The position numbers and the translations under genes were made by a program. From the NCBI GenBank assembly GCA_016200225.1, contig JACQFD010000039.1, positions 248,001-312,000 of the forward strand: a DNA stretch of 64,000 bases, written 5' to 3'. Positions 9,529 through 18,411 of this stretch are shown here, piece by piece. Origin of the DNA: Planctomycetota bacterium (GTDB lineage: Bacteria > Planctomycetota > UBA1135 > JACQFD01). Under the pieces are notes generated by a model that was given only the letters and a program-made list of their open reading frames with translations, had not been told where the DNA came from and did no database searches. Position 1 is the stretch's first letter. Each line of letters opens with the position of its first letter.

Positions 9529-10170
9529 TTACTTTCCACGAAACGTCGCGACGGCTTCCGACGACACGAGCGATGCGAAGCGCGAAGGGGATGCCTGGGC
9601 GCTTTCCCAAGTTAAAGAATCTTTCGACGCGGCCGCGGTGGAAATAAAGCGCGACGCGAGGCGGTCGCGCGATTCGGAGTCGGAGGCGTCGAATTGCGCA
9701 TTACAACTCCAGAGCGCGAGTCCCGTATTTGCAGATATCAAATCGAAGCGCAGGCCGAGGTCCTGCGGCGGATAGGGGCGATAGGAAGTAATCGCGCCGA
9801 ACAAAATCGCCTCCGCGCCGTGGCGGATCGCGAGATCGAGAATCGTTTCGATTCTATATTTTCCCGTGCGGCGCGGATTTTCGTTTTTTGATAGATCGGC
9901 GTCGCGCGAGTCGACGAGAACAATTTCGATCGCAGTCTGTTTTTCGAATTCCTGCATGAACGCGCGCTGGATGCCATCGCGCTCGGGGCCCGCGCCGGCG
10001 TCGTCGGTGAACGGAACGAGCACGACGCGATGTAATTGTAATGAATCCAATTCGTCCGCGCGAAACGCGGGAATCGGCCGCGCGGGCGGACGGATCAGTC
10101 GGCAGGCCGGCGCGAACGTCAGCGCGGCGGCGATGGCGAATATCGATAATATAATAAAAATGGGGCGCAT
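9529..10170 (-). CDS. Lipoprotein, last gene of the flagellar operon
   Basis: This 213-residue protein has a signal peptide and lipobox-like site (IAAALTFAPACRLIRPP), so it is probably outer-membrane anchored. The mature part has the pattern RVVLVPFTDDAG...AILFGAITSYRPYPPQDLGLRFDLISANTGLALWS. This resembles the alpha/beta domain of envelope lipoproteins such as FlgO, LpoB and CsgG, which scaffold machines crossing the outer membrane. It starts four bases after the stop of the preceding coiled-coil lipoprotein gene and ends the 14-gene operon. An upstream in-frame start at 10296 lies inside that gene and is rejected. Membership of a flagellar envelope structure is inferred from the operon only. 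Confidence 0.65.
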   Translation of the reverse strand: MRPIFIILSIFAIAAALTFAPACRLIRPPARPIPAFRADELDSLQLHRVVLVPFTDDAGAGPERDGIQRAFMQEFEKQTAIEIVLVDSRDADLSKNENPRRTGKYRIETILDLAIRHGAEAILFGAITSYRPYPPQDLGLRFDLISANTGLALWSCNAQFDASDSESRDRLASRFISTAAASKDSLTWESAQASPSRFASLVSSEAVATFRGK

Positions 10171-10174
10171 ATTA

Positions 10175-10864
10175 TTATTTGTGATCGTTCGAGGGAGCGC
10201 TTGCTGGCATTTCTTTCGTCGACTCGGACGGCCGCGACTGCGCGCCGGCGCTGTCGCCGGACTTTTCCGCGGGCCGCGAAGTCGCGGAAATCCCATCGGG
10301 GCTTTCTTCGAAAATTACGCCGTGCGTCGCCGCGATTTTTATCAATTGCTCGAGTTGTATTCTCGTTTGAATTGTATCTTTTTCGGATTCGGCGACGCGG
10401 AGCGCCGCCGAAATGAGGCGTTCCTGCAGATCGTGAACTTTACTGAACGCGCGGTCGCGCTCGATTTTCACGGCTTCGAGTTCGTTCGTCGTCGCGCGGA
10501 TCGATCGTTGAAATTCGTCGATCTGTTTTTGTGCATTCGAATACGATTCTTCCAATTTGCGCGCGTGCTCCGCTTCTGTTTTTAATTCATTTTGCGTCCG
10601 CCGCAAAATATCCGGAATGCTCTCGGCGCCGAGCCCGTCCGCCGGCCGCCGCGAGGGCGCCATCGCGCCGTTCTGGTTTTTGATAGCATCCTGAGGACCG
10701 CCTTTTTCCTGCGCCGACGCGTTTGCGACGCCCGTTTCGGAATCGCCCGACGACGCCGAATTGTTACTTGCACTTTGGAGAATGCGGCATCCCGCGAATC
10801 CGGAAAATACAATGATTAATGCGATCGAGGCGATCGGCCGTGCGGGTTTTTGATAATATTTCAT
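10175..10864 (-). CDS. Coiled-coil lipoprotein in the flagellar operon
   Basis: This 229-residue protein has a signal peptide ending in a lipobox (IALIIVFSGFAGC), a low-complexity Ser/Ala/Gly linker, then a long heptad-rich helix over residues about 85-175 (ILRRTQNELKTEAEHARKLE onward), and a Pro/Ser/Ala tail. It is likely an anchored spacer or rod in the periplasm. AAGGA lies 11 bases before the ATG at 10864 and 2 bases before an alternative ATG at 10873; the former gives a normal signal peptide. It follows the 80-residue gene after five bases and precedes the second lipoprotein gene by four bases. I do not recognise a named family. Confidence 0.62.
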   Translation of the reverse strand: MKYYQKPARPIASIALIIVFSGFAGCRILQSASNNSASSGDSETGVANASAQEKGGPQDAIKNQNGAMAPSRRPADGLGAESIPDILRRTQNELKTEAEHARKLEESYSNAQKQIDEFQRSIRATTNELEAVKIERDRAFSKVHDLQERLISAALRVAESEKDTIQTRIQLEQLIKIAATHGVIFEESPDGISATSRPAEKSGDSAGAQSRPSESTKEMPASAPSNDHK

Positions 10865-10869
10865 AAGAA

Positions 10870-11112
10870 TCATTCCTTGGAGGCGCGGGCGGGTTCGGAT
10901 GCGGGCGCGTCGTCGAATAAACATTCGATTTCGAGGGAACGGCCGCAAATGCAATCGACGCGAATCGCTTTGACAACGTCGCCGGAGCGGACGACGCGGA
11001 CGACCGGCGACGCGCAGGGCGCGGGAGCGGCGCCCTCGAGCGGCGCGGCGGAGTCCAGCATTTTCAACTGGTCGCGTTTCAGGATTCGCGGGTTGGAGTT
11101 TATTATATTCAT
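10870..11112 (-). CDS. Small conserved-looking cytoplasmic protein (80 aa), flagellar operon
   Basis: This is an unrecognised 80-residue protein. It begins MNIINSNPRILKRDQLKMLD, has a central beta-like segment with a CxC motif (VVKAIRVDCICGRSLEIECLF) and ends in an acidic, Ala-rich tail. The VDCICGRSLEIEC core could bind a metal or form a disulfide. It is the twelfth gene of the operon, 30 bases after the previous gene and five before the lipoprotein gene. Third-position GC matches the operon, supporting that it is coding. Confidence 0.55.
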   Translation of the reverse strand: MNIINSNPRILKRDQLKMLDSAAPLEGAAPAPCASPVVRVVRSGDVVKAIRVDCICGRSLEIECLFDDAPASEPARASKE

Positions 11113-11142
11113 AATCTTGGGAGGGGTTCGGCGGCGGGGCGT

Positions 11143-11403
11143 TCAGGCTACAATATTTAGATTCTGTCCCGCTTCGTCCTCGTCGGGGGGCGCGACGGCG
11201 TTTTCTTTTTCCGCGCGAGCGGCCTCGACGGGGTCGGTTTCTGTAGTTTCCGTGTCGTCGGCGTTTTCGTCTTTTTCGGATTCTTCATCTTCGAGCGAGA
11301 ACTTTCCGTCGCCGCGCTGGCGCTGGCGGTCGCCCAATTGTGGTATCGCCGGCGCGGGTCGCGGGCCGACCATCGGAGGGACGCGCTGTATCGGGAGGTC
11401 CAC
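11143..11403 (-). CDS. Small acidic protein downstream of fliA (86 aa)
   Basis: This frame starts at a GTG one base after the fliA stop and encodes a Pro-rich head (MDLPIQRVPPMVGPRPAPAI) followed by a strongly acidic, probably disordered tail. An overlapping frame from an ATG at 11408 gives a very basic protein and looks like an out-of-frame shadow. I prefer the acidic frame because of its codon positions and close spacing. No family is recognised. Small acidic proteins near FliA can be anti-sigma factors or chaperones, but no FlgM motif is visible. Confidence 0.45.
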   Translation of the reverse strand: MDLPIQRVPPMVGPRPAPAIPQLGDRQRQRGDGKFSLEDEESEKDENADDTETTETDPVEAARAEKENAVAPPDEDEAGQNLNIVA

Positions 11404-11404
11404 T

Positions 11405-12154
11405 TCATGCCTCCGCAGCCTGGGCCGTTTCCGCCGGCAACATAAACGATCGCAAACGCTCGAGCGCGCGCGCGTGGATCTGCGACGCGCGCGACTCGGA
11501 GAATCCCATGATCTCTCCGATTTCTTTTAATAATAAATTCTTATTGTAATATAAAATTACTATTTCCTTTTCGATCTTCGGCAACCGGCCGATCGCGACG
11601 GCGAGTTGTTCGCGCAGTTCGTTCGTTTCGGCGACCGACGAAGGATCCACTTCGCGATTCGATCGCAAGATCGCGCCGATGCCGGCGTCGTCGCTGCCCG
11701 AATCGTCGAGCGAAACGACCTGCGCCGTGTGTTCAGATAATAAAACTTCGTCGAGATCGGATCCTTTAAGTCCCGTCGCCGATTCGAGCTCTTCGATCGA
11801 CGGTTTCCGCCCGAGTTTTTGTACAAGTCCGTCGCGCGTCGCGACGACCGCTTTTAACTTATCGCGCCGGCTGCGCGGCAGAAAATCGAGGCGGCGCAGT
11901 TCGTCGAGGATCGCGCCGCGAATTAATATATATGCGTGCGTCGAAAACGCGACGCCGCGGGACGCGTCGTACGTTTGAATCGCGCGCCAGAGTCCGATCG
12001 CGCCCCAAGAATATAAATCATCGCGGTCGAGCGACGCGGGCAGTTCCACCGCGAGCCGTCCGACGACGTACTTTACTAACAAAAGCGAATCTTCGAAACG
12101 CTTTTGTTTCTGTTCGGGCGTCGAAAGCGCCATGTATGCGTCGGCGCGTGTCAT
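11405..12154 (-). CDS. fliA: Flagellar sigma factor FliA (sigma-28 family)
   Basis: This 249-residue sigma factor of the FliA/WhiG group directs RNA polymerase to late flagellar genes. Region 2 is recognisable as DLYSWGAIGLWRAIQTYD...FSTHAYILIRGAILDELRR (about residues 46-86), region 3 as KLGRKPSIEELESATGL, and region 4 as IVILYYNKNLLLKEIGEIMG followed by SRASQIHARALERLR. The GxxRGAxLDELR sequence is diagnostic. It overlaps the preceding membrane-protein gene by four bases, so it is translationally coupled within the export operon. A second in-frame ATG eight codons in is an alternative start. Confidence 0.93.
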   Translation of the reverse strand: MTRADAYMALSTPEQKQKRFEDSLLLVKYVVGRLAVELPASLDRDDLYSWGAIGLWRAIQTYDASRGVAFSTHAYILIRGAILDELRRLDFLPRSRRDKLKAVVATRDGLVQKLGRKPSIEELESATGLKGSDLDEVLLSEHTAQVVSLDDSGSDDAGIGAILRSNREVDPSSVAETNELREQLAVAIGRLPKIEKEIVILYYNKNLLLKEIGEIMGFSESRASQIHARALERLRSFMLPAETAQAAEA

Positions 12155-12435
12155 GACGCCCTGGCCGCGCCGGTGCGCGCGCCCTGTCCTGTTGTGTTGT
12201 TGTTAATCATCGCCGGTTTTGAATTTTCATTCGTTTTCAAAACCTCGGTTGGTGTTAGTAATCGTTCGAGGGAGTTATATAAAAACGGGGCGATCACAAC
12301 TGTTATGATCGCGGCCGCGAGACCGCGGTACGCGGCGGTCCATTCCGTCGTGCCGTTCAGTAGTGAAAGCGAAGCGACGAGGGCAAAGGCGCCCGCGGAG
12401 CATCGGGCCACCACGAGGGGACGCGGCGGAAGCAT
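12151..12435 (-). CDS. Small membrane protein between flhG and fliA (94 aa)
   Basis: This is an unrecognised protein with two predicted transmembrane helices (CSAGAFALVASLSLL and GLAAAIITVVIAPFLY) and a polar C-terminal tail (about residues 58-94). It lies 19 bases after flhG and overlaps fliA by four bases, so it is part of the operon. Its place between the number/placement regulator and the sigma factor suggests a role at the flagellar pole, but that is inference only. Confidence 0.55.
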   Translation of the reverse strand: MLPPRPLVVARCSAGAFALVASLSLLNGTTEWTAAYRGLAAAIITVVIAPFLYNSLERLLTPTEVLKTNENSKPAMINNNTTGQGARTGAARAS

Positions 12436-12454
12436 CGATTGCTGTTTCGTCGGC

Positions 12455-13312
12455 TTACATCCACGCGCTTGAGTCGGCGTCGCGCTCGCGGCGCAATGTT
12501 TCCAATACTCCGCTGACGCGCCCGGCGAAAACGCGGATCGCGGCGGCCGCGGGGGAGCCCGGTTCGCTCAAGACGACGGGGTTCCGCGCGAGCGTGGCGC
12601 GCGAGACGGCGGGGTCGCGCGGCACCCAGCCGAGCGGCTCAATTTCCTTCTCGAGAAAACGCTTCGCGATCGCGGCGAACCGGTCGGTCAACTGGCGCGC
12701 GGCGACGGGGCCCGGCGCCTGATTTACTAATAATCCGATGCGCGTGCCCGCGGCGCGCTCCTTGGCAATCTTTATGACGGCGTACGCGTCCGCGAGCGAA
12801 GCCGGATCGGGCGTCACGACTACAATTAAATAATCGGCCGAATGCGCGAGCGCGAGGCCGTCGGCGTGAATGCCGGCGGGCAGATCGAGAATCGTGACGT
12901 CGCGCGCGCGCGAACATTCGTTCAACTGTAATATTAAAGATGCGCGTTCGGCGGTGTCGAGGCTCGCGAAGCGTTCGATGCCGCGCGGCGCGAGCAGTAC
13001 GTTGACGCCGCCCTGCGCGCGGAGAATGCACTGTCGCATCGGCAGGCGCCGGTCCATCGCATCGCTAATATTGCGGCGGCGCGGAAAATTAAGAATCGCG
13101 TCGAGCGAGGAGAGCCCGAGATCGCAGTCGACGAGCAGCACGTCGGGCGCGACGCCGCGGCGGACTCCGCGCGCGAGCGCGATCGCAAGATTCGCGGCAA
13201 TTGTCGATTTGCCGATTCCGCCCTTGCCGCCGGTGACGCCGATCAAGGGCGCGCCCGCGCGCCGCGCCGGAGCCGCCGCGAGTAATTGTAAAGAATCCGC
13301 CTGGGTGGTCAT
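12455..13312 (-). CDS. flhG: MinD-like ATPase FlhG (flagellar number regulator)
   Basis: This 285-residue P-loop ATPase of the MinD/ParA class has the deviant Walker A GVTGGKGGIGKSTIAANLAI (residues about 25-44), the switch motif VLLVDCDLGLSSLDAIL, and VTILDLPAGIH as Walker B. FlhG (YlxH/FleN) works with FlhF to set flagellar number and position at the membrane. The gene lies 40 bases after flhF and before the 94-residue membrane protein gene. The flhA-flhF-flhG-fliA order is the classic polar-flagellum arrangement. Confidence 0.92.
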   Translation of the reverse strand: MTTQADSLQLLAAAPARRAGAPLIGVTGGKGGIGKSTIAANLAIALARGVRRGVAPDVLLVDCDLGLSSLDAILNFPRRRNISDAMDRRLPMRQCILRAQGGVNVLLAPRGIERFASLDTAERASLILQLNECSRARDVTILDLPAGIHADGLALAHSADYLIVVVTPDPASLADAYAVIKIAKERAAGTRIGLLVNQAPGPVAARQLTDRFAAIAKRFLEKEIEPLGWVPRDPAVSRATLARNPVVLSEPGSPAAAAIRVFAGRVSGVLETLRRERDADSSAWM

Positions 13313-13352
13313 GTTGCGTGTATTGCTTTTGTTTATTTACTTTTCGAGAATG

Positions 13353-14375
13353 TTAAATTGCGGCGGCGGCTGCGTGCGCGGCGGCCGCGCCCGCGCTCAG
13401 AATCCATTTCGCGGCGCGTTCGCCGCTCGCGCGTTCGAGATCGCCGGGGACTTCCTGGCCGTTGCATAGAAACGCGAGCGGCAGATTCCGTTCGTGCGCG
13501 GCGCAAAACGCGGGGCCGACGTGGCGCGTCTCGTCGAGTTTTGTAATAATCATTCCCGTCGGATTCATCGGCGAGAATTGTTCGATCGCCACGCGCGCGG
13601 CGTCGTGCGAAATCGCGGCGGGAATTGTTAATAACACTTCGAGACGGTCGACGTGGCGCACGGTTGCCGCGAGTTCGGCGACGCGCGGTTCGTCGAGCGG
13701 GCTGCGGCCTGTCGTGTCGAGCAGAACGACGTCGCAATCTTTAAATTTATCGACGGCACGGACGGCGTCGGCGGGCGTAAACGCGACTTCGAATTGTGAA
13801 TTTAATAAATCGGCATAGGCGCGAAGTTGTTCGACGGCGCCGACGCGATACGTATCGAGCGTCACGAGAGCGACGCGGCGGCGCGAATCGTGCACGAGGC
13901 GTCCGGCGAGTTTAGCAATCGTCGTCGTTTTGCCGACGCCGGTCGGACCGACGATCGCGAGCACGCGCGGACCGCCCGGGTGGCGCGGTTTCGCGGGAAG
14001 GATTTGTATCGATCGCGCGAGCGCGTTGGCCGCCGCGTCGAATGCTAATATTCCGCGATGCGGAAGCGCGGCGCGCATCGCGCTCTCGCGCAATCCGCCT
14101 GCGATTCCGCACGCGTCGAGGCGATCGGATAATTCCTCGAGCCCGGCGGGAACTGTATATTTAGTTTCCGCGAGCCGCCCGCGCAGAGCGCGGACTTCGC
14201 CGCGCAAATTCGATACTTCGGCCTCGCGGCGCGCGGCGCCTTCCTCGACAATAATCAATTCGACGCCGTTCGGCGTCCCGCGAGTTGTTAAGATTCTCGC
14301 GTCGTCGCCGAAGGCTTCGCGGGCGCGCAAAATCGCCTCGCGCGCCGATGGAGCGAATATGCTACGCAGCCGCAT
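13353..14375 (-). CDS. flhF: SRP-type GTPase FlhF
   Basis: This 340-residue protein has an N-terminal basic and coiled region (about 1-75), a helical N-domain (75-130) and an NG GTPase domain. The GTPase has the P-loop IVGPTGVGKTTTIAKLAGRL (141-160), the DTYRVGAVEQLRAYA motif, DTTGRSPLD as G3 and ITKLDE as G4. FlhF recruits early flagellar components to the pole. Its start overlaps the end of flhA by 14 bases. Length is slightly below typical FlhF (about 360-430), with a short B domain. Confidence 0.94.
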   Translation of the reverse strand: MRLRSIFAPSAREAILRAREAFGDDARILTTRGTPNGVELIIVEEGAARREAEVSNLRGEVRALRGRLAETKYTVPAGLEELSDRLDACGIAGGLRESAMRAALPHRGILAFDAAANALARSIQILPAKPRHPGGPRVLAIVGPTGVGKTTTIAKLAGRLVHDSRRRVALVTLDTYRVGAVEQLRAYADLLNSQFEVAFTPADAVRAVDKFKDCDVVLLDTTGRSPLDEPRVAELAATVRHVDRLEVLLTIPAAISHDAARVAIEQFSPMNPTGMIITKLDETRHVGPAFCAAHERNLPLAFLCNGQEVPGDLERASGERAAKWILSAGAAAAHAAAAAI

Positions 14376-16506
14376 CGTTCAACCTCACTACAGATAGAGA
14401 CTCGATGGAACGCGCGGATTGCGCTTCCTGATAAGATAATACAAATGTTCGCGGCAGCGTCGGCGCGATCAGATCGCGGATGAATTTACGAATCTGCCCG
14501 CGGACGAGCAGCACCGGCTCGCGTCCGCCGAGCGACGCCTGATTCAACGCGGCCACGGTCTGCTCCACGATTCTCTTCAATTCGCCGGCCGACGGGCCGC
14601 CCGCGTCGGCTGGATTTGTTAAAACCCCCGCGATGCGTGCCTCCACCGGCGGTTCGAGAGTCACGGCATATAACTTTTCGTCGGCGCCGGCCGCGCGCTC
14701 GCAGATCGCGCGTCCGAGACCGGTGCGCGCGAGTTCCGTGAGTTTATCCGTATCTTTCGTCTGGCCGGCGTTGTCGGCGAGCGTCTCCAGTATTTGCGAC
14801 AAGTGTTTTATACTAATCCGCTCGCGCAGCAAGTTTCTTAACACTTTTTGAATGTCGCCGATCGTTAATAATCCGGGGACGAGTTCGTCGACGACGGCGG
14901 GCGCCTTTTTCTTGACGGTTTCGAGCAGATGTTTCACGTCGTCGCGCGTGATGATCTCGTGCGCGTGATTGCGCAGAATTTCAGTAACATGCGTGACGAG
15001 CACGGAAACGGGCTCGATGATCGTATAACCTAACAATTCGGCATCCTGGCGCGCGGCCGCCGCGATCCACTTTGCCGGAAGTCCGAACACCGGTTCGGTC
15101 GTGGCGATGCCGGGGATCGACTGCGCGCGCCCCGACGCGTCCATTGCTAATAAATGTCCCGCTTGCAATTGTCCGTTTGCGACGGCCTCGCCATTTACTA
15201 ATATTCGATATGCGTTCGGATCGAGGCGCATGTTGTCGCGAATGCGGACCGGCGGCACGACGAATCCCTCCGTCGTCGCGAACTGCCGTCTCAATTGTGC
15301 AATATGATCGAGAATGCCGGCGCCGCCGCCGGGATCGACGAGGGGAATTAAACGATAACCGATTTCGACGCTGAGGCGGTCGACAGCGAGAAGATCGTCG
15401 ACTTTCTTATGATCGGCGGCCGGTTCGCCGTCGGCGGCGCCCGCGCCGTGCGCTTTGCCCGCGCCGGTTTTATCATGTTTCCCGGCGCCCGCGCCTTGTT
15501 TCTTATCCTGCTCAAAATACTTATCGACGTCGCGCGTTTGCAGATACATTATATAACAAAAACCGCTGAGTATCACGAACGGCAGCATCGGCAGACCGGG
15601 AATCAATCCGATGCCGCCGAGCACCGCGGACGTCGTCACGAGCGCGCGCGGGCTCGTAAGGAACGGCATGGCCATCGCTTTCGAAAGGCGCGATTCCATC
15701 GCGGTTTTTGTAACAATAACGCCCGAAGCCGTCGATATCAAAAGCGCGGGGATCTGGCTCACGAGGCCGTCGCCGACGGAGAGCACGGCGTAGCGATGGA
15801 GCGCCTCGCTGATGCCGCGTTTGTCCATGACGACGCCGATGATCACGCCGCCGACGAGATTGATTATTGTAATTAACAATCCGGCGACCGCGTCGCCGCG
15901 CACGAACTTGCCGGCGCCGTCCATCGCTCCGTAAAATTCCGCTTCGCGCGCGATCGTTTCGCGGCGTATTTTAGCTTCCTCATTGGTTATAACGCCCGCG
16001 CCTAGATCGGCGTCGATCGCCATTTGCTTGCCGGGCATCGCGTCCAACGTGAATCGCGCGGCCACTTCGCTGATGCGGCTGCTGCCCTTTGTAATAACGA
16101 CGAATTGTATAACTAACAATATCGAGAATACGACGAGTCCGATGACGATATTGCCGCCGACGACGATTTTGCCGAACGCGTCGATGAGCGCGCCCGCCTG
16201 TCCGGATTGTAAAATACTGCGCGTCGACGCGACGTTGATCGCGAGCCGCGCGAGCGTTGTAAATAATAGCAGCGTCGGAAACGTCGCGAACTCGAGCAAG
16301 TTCCGCGTATTGAGCGAAACTAACAATATCGCGACGCCGAGCGCGATGTTGGTCGCGATGGCGATGTCGAGAAGGAACGGCGGCATCGACGCGACAAGCA
16401 CGACGATAATTGATATAACAAATCCGCCGAGTATCCAGTCTCCGTGGCGCAGGATCGCCTGCGCGCCGGACTTCATGTGGGTTTCCACGGTCGCGGAATT
16501 TGGCAT
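14362..16506 (-). CDS. flhA: Flagellar export gate protein FlhA
   Basis: This 714-residue protein is the main component of the flagellar type III export gate. Residues about 20-330 hold eight hydrophobic segments with the family motifs LLVSLNTRNLLEFATFPTLL and the FHIPEP-region sequence RFTLDAMPGKQMAIDADLGA. The cytoplasmic ring-forming domain (about 370-700) includes YGYTIIEP-like and LLTIGDIQKVLRNLLRERI segments. A His/Lys/Gly-rich linker (about 330-375) joins the two. The gene follows flhB after three bases and overlaps flhF. The length fits the family and nothing is missing. Confidence 0.96.
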   Translation of the reverse strand: MPNSATVETHMKSGAQAILRHGDWILGGFVISIIVVLVASMPPFLLDIAIATNIALGVAILLVSLNTRNLLEFATFPTLLLFTTLARLAINVASTRSILQSGQAGALIDAFGKIVVGGNIVIGLVVFSILLVIQFVVITKGSSRISEVAARFTLDAMPGKQMAIDADLGAGVITNEEAKIRRETIAREAEFYGAMDGAGKFVRGDAVAGLLITIINLVGGVIIGVVMDKRGISEALHRYAVLSVGDGLVSQIPALLISTASGVIVTKTAMESRLSKAMAMPFLTSPRALVTTSAVLGGIGLIPGLPMLPFVILSGFCYIMYLQTRDVDKYFEQDKKQGAGAGKHDKTGAGKAHGAGAADGEPAADHKKVDDLLAVDRLSVEIGYRLIPLVDPGGGAGILDHIAQLRRQFATTEGFVVPPVRIRDNMRLDPNAYRILVNGEAVANGQLQAGHLLAMDASGRAQSIPGIATTEPVFGLPAKWIAAAARQDAELLGYTIIEPVSVLVTHVTEILRNHAHEIITRDDVKHLLETVKKKAPAVVDELVPGLLTIGDIQKVLRNLLRERISIKHLSQILETLADNAGQTKDTDKLTELARTGLGRAICERAAGADEKLYAVTLEPPVEARIAGVLTNPADAGGPSAGELKRIVEQTVAALNQASLGGREPVLLVRGQIRKFIRDLIAPTLPRTFVLSYQEAQSARSIESLSVVRLNDAAA

Positions 16507-16509
16507 GGT

Positions 16510-17595
16510 TTATGACCTCCGGGTTCCGCCGGAAAGTTTAAATACGAATGCGAGCACTTCGGCGACGGCTTTATATAAATCGCCTGGAATGAACGTGCCG
16601 ACGTCGGTTGTTTTGTAAAGAGCGCGCGCGAGCGGCGGATTTTCAACAATCGGCACGCCGGCTTCCGTGGCAATTTCGCGAATGCGCTTCGCGAGAAAAT
16701 CGGCGCCTTTGGCGACGACGATGGGCGCCTCGTCGGGCCTTTCGAGTCCGCCCGGGCGGCGATAGCGCAGCGCGATCGCGAAGTGCGTCGGATTTGTAAT
16801 AACCACCGTCGCTTTCGGAACGTTCTTTAACATTCTTTGGCGCGCGGCGATGCGCTGCGCGCGCTTGATGCGCGCTTTGATCGCCGGATCGCCCTGATAC
16901 TGTTTATTTTCGTCGCGCACTTCCTCCTTGGTCATGCGCAGGTCGCGGAAATACTGCCAGCGTTGATATAAATAATCCGCGCCGCCGACGAGCAGGGACG
17001 CGATTCCGATTCGTAATAATAATGAAAGCGCAAGCGAGATGCCGCGGCCGAAACTCGCGCGCACCGACGAACGGCCTAGTTTAATGATCTCATCGAGGAG
17101 ATCGCCGCTGCTGCCATAAACGATTCCGAGAATGATCGCGAGTTTGACGAGCGAAGTCGTGATTTGTATGAGGGCGCGCGGCGAGAAGAGCCGCGACATG
17201 CCCGCGGCCGGATTGAGCCGGTCGAAGTGGGCCTCGAGCGCCTGCGAGCGGAGGCGGACGCCGACTTGAAAATAACTAATAATCGCCGCCGCGGCGACGA
17301 TGCCGCCGAGAATCGGGAGCACGGCCGGGGCGATCCGGCCGACTTGTTGTATCAAATATGCGTGGACGCCGTGGACGTCGAAATCCCCGCGCGGGCCGTG
17401 CGCGAGACCGTCGCGAAGCGCCTCCTGTAATGTTAAGAAAAGCGGCGCGCCGGCGATCGTGACGAGCGCGAGGCCGGATAATAACAATACAGACTGCGTC
17501 AGTTCGTTACTATAAATGACCTGGCCGCGCTCGGAGGCTTCGTGGAGCCTCTTTTCGGTCGGCTGTTCAGTGCGTTGATCCTGATCTTCGGCCAT
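16510..17595 (-). CDS. flhB: Flagellar export switch protein FlhB
   Basis: This 361-residue protein has four N-terminal hydrophobic segments (about 35-205) and a cytoplasmic domain with the NPTH autocleavage motif (268-271 in VVITNPTHFAIALRY). The start EQPTEKRLHEASERGQV is typical. FlhB switches export specificity from rod/hook to filament substrates. The C-terminus is complete (PIVENPPLARALYKTTDVG). It is the fifth gene of the operon, 17 bases after fliR. Confidence 0.96.
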   Translation of the reverse strand: MAEDQDQRTEQPTEKRLHEASERGQVIYSNELTQSVLLLSGLALVTIAGAPLFLTLQEALRDGLAHGPRGDFDVHGVHAYLIQQVGRIAPAVLPILGGIVAAAAIISYFQVGVRLRSQALEAHFDRLNPAAGMSRLFSPRALIQITTSLVKLAIILGIVYGSSGDLLDEIIKLGRSSVRASFGRGISLALSLLLRIGIASLLVGGADYLYQRWQYFRDLRMTKEEVRDENKQYQGDPAIKARIKRAQRIAARQRMLKNVPKATVVITNPTHFAIALRYRRPGGLERPDEAPIVVAKGADFLAKRIREIATEAGVPIVENPPLARALYKTTDVGTFIPGDLYKAVAEVLAFVFKLSGGTRRS

Positions 17596-17612
17596 GATCG
17601 ATTATTTATTAA

Positions 17613-18404
17613 TTATTTGCCCTGCATCGCGGGCACGGCCTCGAAGAGCGCGGACTGCGTCAAAGTAAACAAAGATTCGAGACCGAAGCGGAATGCCGGC
17701 AACAGGATCGCGGCGATCCCGAGCGCCGTGCCGACGCGGAGCGCGTAGCCGGTTTCGAGAATATTCAATTGCGGCACGGCGCGCGAAATCACGCCGAGGA
17801 GAACTGTAATGACAAACATCGCGACCATCACAGGGGCGGCGAGGACGATTCCCGCTTCGAGGAAGCGCGCCATGATCATAAGCATTCCGTCGACCGAATT
17901 CGCCGATACATGAAATGTTCCGACCGGAATGGTTTCGAACGATCGCGCGAGCGCCACGATCGTCCAGCGGTGCGCGCCCACGATTACAAATATCAGCCCG
18001 GCGAGCGTTTGATAAAAAGATGTAACCACCGGCGACGACGTGCCGGTGACCGGATCGAGCAGCGAAGATAAGTTAAGTCCCATTTCGCTCGTCACGAGTT
18101 CGCCCGCGAGCCGGACCGACGAAAACGCGGCCGTGAGAATCCACCCCATCAAAGCGCCGACTAATAATTCCATGATAATAAGCGGCACGAGCGCAAAGCC
18201 GAAATCGGGCCCTTTCCACTCCGGTTCGCCGATCGCGGGAAGAAGCACGGCCGTGATCGTGACGCCGAGCATTATTTTATATGAACTCCACGGACTCATC
18301 GTGCCGAAAATCGGCGCCGTCGATATTAACGCCAGAATGCGCGTTAAGAATAATATCGCATATTCGATGCGAACCGGGAGTAGTTTAAGAAAAAGATCGT
18401 TCAC
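17613..18404 (-). CDS. fliR: Flagellar export gate protein FliR
   Basis: This 263-residue hydrophobic protein of the FliR family has about six membrane segments. Motifs include FLTRILALISTAPIFG near the N-terminus, GELVTSEMGLNLSSLLDP in the middle, and PQLNILETGYALRVG near the C-terminus. FliR assembles with FliP and FliQ into the helical core of the export gate. It lies seven bases after fliQ. Start and length fit the family. Confidence 0.93.
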   Translation of the reverse strand: MNDLFLKLLPVRIEYAILFLTRILALISTAPIFGTMSPWSSYKIMLGVTITAVLLPAIGEPEWKGPDFGFALVPLIIMELLVGALMGWILTAAFSSVRLAGELVTSEMGLNLSSLLDPVTGTSSPVVTSFYQTLAGLIFVIVGAHRWTIVALARSFETIPVGTFHVSANSVDGMLMIMARFLEAGIVLAAPVMVAMFVITVLLGVISRAVPQLNILETGYALRVGTALGIAAILLPAFRFGLESLFTLTQSALFEAVPAMQGK

Positions 18405-18411
18405 GGGGCTG

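Noticed and set aside
10850-11530. Plus-strand frame of 226 codons opposite the small flagellar-operon genes
   Set aside because: Low-complexity Ser/Arg product, antisense to three closely spaced genes with better codon structure.
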